The notes under the pieces: model-generated
Seen by the model: only the letters and a program-made list of their open reading frames with translations
Told to the model about the DNA's origin: nothing
Database searches by the model: none
Part shown: positions 60,901 through 64,000 of the stretch, one piece after another
Position numbering within the stretch: position 1 is the stretch's first letter
Layout of the letters: each line of letters starts with the position of its first letter
Position numbers and translations under genes: made by a program
Source: Nematostella vectensis
Taxonomy: Eukaryota; Cnidaria; Anthozoa; Actiniaria; Edwardsiidae
Direction of reading: 5' to 3'
NCBI RefSeq assembly: GCF_932526225.1
Contig: NC_064042.1
Coordinates: 6,749,540-6,813,539, forward strand
Length of the DNA stretch: 64,000 bases

Positions 60901-61664
60901 ACATATGTTTTAGAGTACAGATGTTTACAAGGTTTTCATTTCCATCCATGCTAAAGGGTGGGTTCACCAATATGTAATGCATGACTGAGGTATATTTGTG
61001 GATTTTAATTTCCTTGGTGATGGAGTATCACTAGTAAGTGGCACCTGAAGTGTATCTAACTATATCATTTTATATTTGGAATGCTGTTTCATCCATTATT
61101 TGTTTCTTTGCAAGGGCAAAGCCGGTCAGAATGTACCTAGTGCTAGTGTAGTAGTGTACATGAATGGAACTTCTATAAAAGGGTTTTTATTAGGGCAAGG
61201 TACTTAATAAATTATATAAAGATAATAACAAACTTGTAGGCAGTGCCTAAATCTATATATTAAGCTTACATAAACAACAAGAAATCACAATATGTTGCTG
61301 TGTATGTTGTACTTATGTAATTTCTACAGCTATTATGATTTCATTAGACTTATAGGCTTATGCTATCTTCCTCTTGTTTTTCACCTTGAATGCCGTAAGT
61401 TTCGTTAATTGATAGCCGTTATATTATTCGTTATTCTAGATTATTCAAGTACTTCAACTATTCTTAAACAATTCATACCTGCTGATTTTTTAATCCATGC
61501 TGTAAAATATTTTCAATATCCTCAGTCAGTCTAGAAAGGCCGCCATAAACGGACCAAACATTGGTGCTATGATTCGCCAACAACCCATCAACTGTAGATT
61601 TAACACGAGAAAGAAGTTGACATCTTTTTGCGGCGTGTATTAAACCATCGTCTTCGGTCGCCAT
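43748..61664 (-). CDS. RUBCN: Rubicon (RUN domain Beclin-1-interacting, cysteine-rich) orthologue, 18 coding exons, complete
   Basis: Coding exons in transcript order: 61664-61479, 59656-59452, 58776-58670, 58007-57152, 56412-56312, 55925-55875, 55727-55520, 52511-52360, 51496-51257, 46927-46854, 46643-46579, 46329-46212, 45978-45858, 45525-45464, 45396-45318, 44449-44375, 44296-44203, 43830-43748. They sum to 2,877 bp (958 aa plus stop) and every exon-exon phase agrees. In animals Rubicon binds the Beclin-1/VPS34/UVRAG lipid kinase complex and Rab7 on late endosomes; it slows autophagosome maturation and is needed for LC3-associated phagocytosis. Match to the vertebrate protein, from memory, is clear in nearly every exon: [12 protein letters not shown] in the RUN domain, [60 protein letters not shown]. 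Four introns carry large tandem arrays. One intron (56413-57151) needs a GC-AG donor to keep phase. The C-terminal tail after CERI is only four residues, shorter than in human. Identity is confident; the exact acceptor at 58007 is less so. Confidence 0.93.
44429..44790 (-). repeat. 84-bp tandem repeat carrying repeated acceptor and start of exon 16 (Rubicon intron 15)
   Basis: Five copies start at + positions 44429, 44513, 44597, 44681 and 44769. On the Rubicon strand each contains TTTATTTCTAG, then GTTAAAAGCGGGGAGATGGT and CAT. In the copy at 44449 this is the real acceptor and first codons of exon 16. In the other copies the exon-like part is followed after about 26 nt by CTTGTAAGGG, a donor-like site, so each upstream copy looks like a small decoy exon. 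Read through, it meets a stop (TAA) within nine codons. The last copy (44769) is diverged. Confidence 0.87.
45170..45272. mobile_element. Foldback MITE with CAGGGGCGTAGCCAGG ends (Rubicon intron 15)
   Basis: A 103-bp element bounded by CAGGGGCGTAGCCAGG and its exact inverse. The inside contains CATACATTTACTGTA and a G/C-rich centre. It lies 45 bp from the donor of Rubicon exon 15. Related, less complete copies lie at about 3347-3480 and 56095-56232 (shared ATACAGTAAATGT core). I cannot see a convincing target duplication. Confidence 0.75.
46212..51496 (-). CDS. RUBCN: Rubicon exons 9-12: start of the Rubicon-homology (Cys-rich) domain
   Basis: Exon 9 (51496-51257) carries [12 protein letters not shown] and [10 protein letters not shown] with PDD, a strongly conserved block. 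Exon 10 (46927-46854) carries [19 protein letters not shown]. Exon 11 (46643-46579) carries [15 protein letters not shown] with the first CxxC zinc pair. Exon 12 (46329-46212) carries [16 protein letters not shown] and ends RRWDFRK. In the family this zinc-rich domain binds Rab7-GTP. Exon phases 0, 2, 1 and 2 all agree. The 4.3-kb intron between exons 9 and 10 is almost entirely a 36-bp minisatellite. Confidence 0.92.
47146..51100. repeat. 36-bp minisatellite, about 107 copies (Rubicon intron 9)
   Basis: The unit is AACTACGGCACCAGAGAC plus AACTACAGCATCATTGGC, two related 18-mers sharing AACTAC. Most of the array alternates the two halves, with local runs of one type. Variants such as GGCAACATTGGCACCAGAGG (48379 and 48977) and ATTCTTAACTACGGCACC (47281 and 49531) recur, so kilobase-scale blocks were copied within the array. 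Degenerate units continue to about 51100. Because 36 is a multiple of three and the unit lacks stops in three frames, ORFs above 1,000 codons appear on both strands; these look like repeat artefacts. Unlike the other Rubicon arrays it is not built from an exon edge. Confidence 0.95.
51640..52405 (-). repeat. 68-bp minisatellite carrying repeated exon-8 end and donor (Rubicon intron 8)
   Basis: About nine units of 67-69 bp follow exon 8 of Rubicon. On the Rubicon strand each contains CTCGAAATCGGACCTCTCTT, GCTGGTCTAAAAGTGAGC and a short intronic part TTACCAAATGGGAAAT. The exon itself reads CTCGGAATCTGACCTCTCTA, then GGACTAAAG and GTGAGCTTACC. So about 46 nt of each unit is exon-like and 22 nt intron-like. 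Most copies keep GTGAGC; some carry GCGAGC or a shifted donor. The copy near 51880 keeps AAG then GTGAGC unchanged. Confidence 0.88.
52360..52511 (-). CDS. RUBCN: Rubicon exon 8
   Basis: This 152-bp exon encodes an acidic stretch [20 protein letters not shown] and then [10 protein letters not shown] and [18 protein letters not shown]. The acceptor is TTTTACAG at 52512-52513 and the donor is AAG then GTGAGC at 52354-52359. It enters in phase 1 and leaves in phase 0, fitting both neighbours. The last ~46 nt of this exon plus ~22 nt of intron are the template of the 68-bp tandem array at 51.7-52.4 kb. Sequence conservation with vertebrate Rubicon is weak here; the call rests on phase, splice sites and position. 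Confidence 0.8.
53800..55519 (-). repeat. 54-bp minisatellite carrying repeated 5' splice donors (Rubicon intron 7)
   Basis: Thirty near-identical 54-bp units lie between + positions 53813 and 55385, followed toward exon 7 by diverged material. On the Rubicon strand each reads CTCTAGTAAGTCGACCATGG, then AATATGTGCACTGCT and a Thr/Ser/Pro-coding stretch. The end of exon 7 (CTCAA then GTAAGTCTACCATGG) is clearly the same sequence, with 18 of 22 exonic bases alike. So the array is a repeated exon end plus donor. Twenty-nine units keep GTAAGT; one (near 54626) has a 1-bp deletion that destroys it and shifts frame. The exon frame stays open through the array, encoding an 18-residue repeat like [18 protein letters not shown]. 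Confidence 0.9.
55520..56412 (-). CDS. RUBCN: Rubicon exons 5-7: pre-coiled-coil and acidic coiled-coil segment
   Basis: Exon 5 (56412-56312) ends [10 protein letters not shown]. Exon 6 (55925-55875) is a 51-bp exon encoding [17 protein letters not shown], almost the same as human [16 protein letters not shown]. Exon 7 (55727-55520) begins MKCDEI, then a run of Asp/Glu and the heptad-like [20 protein letters not shown], the short coiled coil found at this place in Rubicon. It ends in a Ser/Thr-rich stretch GPSTTSASS. The donor of exon 7 (GTAAGT, + strand 55514-55519) is the seed of a 54-bp tandem array that follows directly in the intron, and the exon frame stays open into it. Confidence 0.9.
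56095..56232. mobile_element. Degenerate copy of the CAGGGGCGTAGCC MITE family (Rubicon intron 5)
   Basis: Core AAATACAGTAAATGTATGAG and the end CTCCTGTTAAAAATCCTGG, then CTACACCGCTG, match the elements at 3.35 and 45.2 kb. The left end is worn (GGCAGGGGAGGCTGCC). Confidence 0.55.
56515..56575. mobile_element. Small foldback element (Rubicon intron 4)
   Basis: GGGTTGCCCTAGCC at the left and GGCTAGGGTTGC at the right form an imperfect hairpin around CAAGGCGTTTTACGCAGGCG. It resembles the foldback at 21.70-21.76 kb. Confidence 0.4.
57152..58007 (-). CDS. RUBCN: Rubicon exon 4: long Ser/acidic linker exon
   Basis: This 856-bp exon encodes about 285 residues rich in Ser, Asp and Glu. They include [23 protein letters not shown] and the basic-Ser stretch [10 protein letters not shown], which resembles the human KSHIRSHSDTSI segment. 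Low complexity suggests disorder and many phosphosites. It is poorly conserved in family members, so its assignment rests on position, open frame and phase. The acceptor is CTAAG before CTTGAC at 58007 (phase 0); an alternative is the CAG nine codons in. The donor is CAG then GCAAGT at 57151, a GC donor; the GT two bases downstream would break the phase of the next exon. Confidence 0.8.
58670..61664 (-). CDS. RUBCN: Rubicon exons 1-3: N terminus and RUN domain
   Basis: Exon 1 (61664-61479) starts [15 protein letters not shown] and contains [20 protein letters not shown], the first RUN-domain block. Its donor is CAG then GTATGA. Exon 2 (59656-59452) carries [20 protein letters not shown], the second RUN block, and starts after TTTTCAG. 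Exon 3 (58776-58670) carries [20 protein letters not shown], which matches the human block that ends the RUN domain. Junction phases are 0, 1 and 0. RUN domains are all-helical modules used in small-GTPase and membrane-traffic proteins; in Rubicon this one supports VPS34 binding. The start ATG at 61664 is the first in frame and lies in AT-rich DNA typical of a 5' UTR. Confidence 0.9.
60404..60528 (+). promoter_or_regulatory. Possible + strand leader exon inside Rubicon intron 1
   Basis: A CTATAAAAAT box near 60404 is followed by about 120 nt and a strong donor (CCAAG then GTGAGT at 60529). This could be an alternative first exon for the + strand gene at 62.6 kb, transcribed through the Rubicon promoter. 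Only the box and donor are visible; no matching acceptor can be proven. Confidence 0.25.
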
Positions 61665-61718
61665 TTTGTTTTGTTTTTGACTCTATGATATGATGTCACA
61701 TCCGGGTAAGTGTCTATA

Positions 61719-61726
61719 TCACGTGA
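61719..61726. promoter_or_regulatory. CLEAR/M-box-like E-box 55 bp upstream of the Rubicon start
   Basis: The sequence TCACGTGA is a perfect 8-bp palindrome inside ATCACGTGAC, one base off the CLEAR consensus GTCACGTGAC bound by TFEB/MITF-type bHLH-zip factors. It sits between the Rubicon start codon and the divergent gene that starts near 62.28 kb. Family knowledge links such sites to lysosome and autophagy genes; use in this animal is inference, and other CACGTG-binding factors could act here. Confidence 0.4.
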
Positions 61727-62461
61727 CCTAGTTAAATGTCCAATAGAATTATCTATTTTTCAAATGTCATGCACAGGAGCTGGTCCAGTTTGAGAACTAA
61801 CCTTCTTTAGATTCTTCTTTTGGAAAAAAAAAAAGAAAAAATAGAAACGATCAAGTGAAACGCGAATCATGCTACTAAACTCCCAGACTCCATGCTGGGA
61901 TTCCTGTGTTACTAGTAGCTCTCGAATTATCTTGAAGGCCTGGCAAGTAAGTGTTGCCAAGCAAAAGTCGAAGTAAAGAGAATTCGTAGTCCAACACTTC
62001 AAAACAGATAAACTATTCGAGCTAAAACGTTCTAAAATCACATTCAAACGTATACCTGTTTCCTTGAAAAAAGCAAGCTTTATTAGAATCCTGTAATGAG
62101 CTACATTTGATAGAGAATGATCAAAATTTCACAAGAAAGAATAATTTGAAAGTACAATCGTAGGATAAACTCCCCTCAATAGTAATCTTGTTTTCGAAGC
62201 CGTCTGGCAAGAACTAAGAAAGAAAGCTAATCTTTGGAGCATTATGATCTAAACATCCACGACGTGAGAATGAAACGGGACTGGTAAGTTAAAGGGAAAT
62301 TGTGTCATTCAAATAAATCTCTTTAGCAGCTTTTCTATCAATAAAAAACAACTAGTTACTTGATTTCTGAAAGATTCTTGAAGTATAAGTAAAGACACGA
62401 AAACATGCAAAGGAATGTAATTCCATCTTAAATTTGTGGATTCTGTTTTTTAGTGATACAG

Positions 62462-62509
62462 GGACAGTAGTAACTTATATATATATATTAAATTTAACCA
62501 TGTTTTCTT
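62462..62509. other. Short AT-rich tract in the 5' intron of the + strand gene
   Basis: A TATATATATATA run in the leader intron, upstream of the acceptor TTATTACAG near 62539. It is probably simple sequence. Confidence 0.3.
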
Positions 62510-62622
62510 TATCAGTTTTTAATTACTTTTATTACAGCTTTCTTTGATGGATGTGACACAAGCTATGACAGCCTTGCAGCTCAGAATTAGCAGTAGTACA
62601 TCCTTATAGCTTTAACTGCAAA

Positions 62623-63401
62623 ATGCCAGGAAAAAAGAAGGGAGGGAAGAAGAAGAAAGGGGGGAAGAAGAAGAAAAAGGAAGGCTTGAAAGGGTTGCTG
62701 AGTATTGCTGAGCTACTCAAGGCAGTGCGAGTTAATTATGAATCCAAATGCAAAGAGATGAAAAGTTATGTTCACCCTGAGGTGAAGAAGTTGTTAAACC
62801 AGTATGGTGAGGACAACACTCTCCTGGCTAAGGTAAAGATGCACATAAGTAGGTTAAACATAGATGAGATGGGGGTACCCTGCTAGCAAAGATATTATTT
62901 CCTGTTTGTTTCTGTAATATCCGTGTGGCATCTCTGTTCTTCTGCGTTTTCGTTTGTTTGTGTCAACAGGGTAGAACAGGGGGAGGGGGGGTACTAAAAT
63001 AATAGCACAAAAGAGGGGTCCGACATATGCATTTTTCTGAAATGGTATTCAGTGATCCGATGTATGCATTTTTTTGAAATGGTATTCAGGGATCCGACAT
63101 ATGCATTTTTCTGGAATGATATTCAGGCTTTGTTGAACCAATGTCATGTTTTGTAGCTGGGCCCAAATTGTTGTTTACAATGGTTCTCCTTCTCTGCTTA
63201 ACAATTTTATGATTTGTAGAAATTCTAAAAGTAACTTATATTAATTTATAAATTCAGTTCATTCTTACCCCTGGACCTGAAGATGAGCTTCCAGTTAAGG
63301 TTCAGCCTCTTCTTGCAGCCATGAGGGTGATGCGCTATATTTACCTGAAGGAGTTGTACATTTGGGACATTCCTATGAAGCACGAGGACGTTGCCTCCCT
63401 G
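62623..63401 (+). CDS. Unidentified gene with Lys/Gly-rich N terminus, first two coding exons (partial)
   Basis: Coding exon 1 (62623-62832) begins MPGKKKGGKKKKGGKKKKKE, then a helical stretch KGLLSIAELLKAVRVNY and NQYGEDNTLLAK, with donor AAG then GTAAAG. Coding exon 2 (63258-63401) follows TTCAG and reads FILTPGPEDELPVKVQPLLA, then VMRYIYLKELYIWDIPMK and HEDVASL, with donor probably GTTGGT at 63402. Both are phase 0. A 5' leader exon probably ends at 62282 (CTG then GTAAGT) and the ATG exon begins at about 62540 after TTATTACAG. The pattern is like the N terminus of large LRR or cilia-linked proteins, but I do not recognise the family. The gene continues past the window. Confidence 0.7.
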
Positions 63402-63512
63402 GTTGGTACTTTTCAGTGATTGACAACGCATTTGACTATACAGTAGATGTCACACATTATACTGTACAGTATCTGTACAGTACCGCTCTCGAACATGTGG
63501 ACATATGTTTGC

Positions 63513-63612
63513 GAAATTGTTCGCGAAATTCGCGAACACCGTTCGCGAAATTCGCGAACACCGTTCGCGAAATTCACGAACAACGTTCGCGAACAGCTGA
63601 TGTTCACGAACA
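63513..63612. repeat. 22-bp tandem repeat built on the palindrome TTCGCGAA
   Basis: About four copies of a unit containing ATTCGCGAACACCGTTCGCG lie in the intron after coding exon 2 of the + strand gene. Each unit carries one or two TTCGCGAA palindromes, so the array can fold on itself. Small ORFs across it on both strands are by-products of the repeat. Confidence 0.75.
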
Positions 63613-64000
63613 GACCGGGACAAACCGCTTGACAAACGGGAACTCGTACCATGTAACAGAAGACTTACAGTACTGATACTCACTTAAAATACATACAGGA
63701 GTTCTGCAAGGGATTCAAATAAATTGTTTGTGTAAAAGTCAGCTGAGAGCTATGGTTATCGTTAAAATCAGAAACAACAAATTCAGTTATAGTCTGATAT
63801 GCCTTCAGTTCAATTATTTGTAGACGATCAAGACAAGACACTTTCAAGTTTGAGAAATAAATACGATAAAGATGGCGGATGAAAGCCAAAGCATGCGAAG
63901 GATTCGATCGTGGATTTACGAGGGCAAACACAGGCAAAAAAGTTAGTTAGTTTATTCTCAAAAGCTTGCCTCGAAGAGGGAAGGAATGTCGATCGCTTGA

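Noticed and set aside
63872-63946. Short ORF starting MADESQSMRRIRSW
   Set aside because: Good start context (AAGATGGCGGAT) but only 24 codons and inside an intron of the + strand gene; could be a first exon, not provable here.

Overview
The window looks like genomic DNA of an animal, most likely an anthozoan cnidarian. It is AT-rich, with compact intron-containing genes, an intronless-coding neuropeptide-type receptor, many short foldback transposons with G/C-homopolymer cores, and abundant minisatellites. My guess is a sea anemone such as Nematostella, but this rests on general look and not on a search.

Layout: 1-22.9 kb holds no gene I can support. It is a repeat-rich stretch with a hAT-like MITE, twin 31-bp minisatellites, a 1.1-kb ACC/ATC tract, a 42/84-bp minisatellite, a GTT microsatellite, a non-LTR reverse transcriptase scrap and foldbacks. 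About 23-27 kb (+) carries a class A GPCR with probable spliced 5' leader exons. About 27.8-34.9 kb (+) carries a five-coding-exon, collagen-containing TNF ligand of the ectodysplasin type, about 257 aa, whose 3' UTR is largely a 22-bp minisatellite. 35-43.7 kb is intergenic, with a row of degenerate tRNA-Asn-like copies. 61,664 down to 43,748 (-) is a complete Rubicon (RUBCN) orthologue. I reconstructed 18 coding exons whose phases all agree (2,877 bp, 958 aa; human Rubicon is about 970 aa): a RUN domain, a long Ser-rich middle, an acidic coiled coil and the Cys-rich Rubicon-homology domain. From 62.28 kb (+) starts a gene with a Lys/Gly-rich N terminus that runs off the window.

The most unusual signal is architectural. 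In two unrelated genes, tandem arrays were seeded across splice junctions, so exon ends or splice sites are repeated many times. The Rubicon exon ending at 55,520 is followed by an array of 54-bp units; 29 of them keep an intact GTAAGT donor, in the exon's own phase for the 14 copies nearest the exon. A second Rubicon donor (52,360) is repeated about nine times, a Rubicon acceptor (44,449) is repeated four more times, a TNF donor exon (29,184) is repeated about five times, and the TNF last-intron acceptor region is repeated many times. I know of no named system that matches this. It could make 5'/3' splice-site choice and protein length length-polymorphic, or it could be silent.

Gene models are read by eye from exon-intron consensus and remembered homologues. 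No alignment was run.
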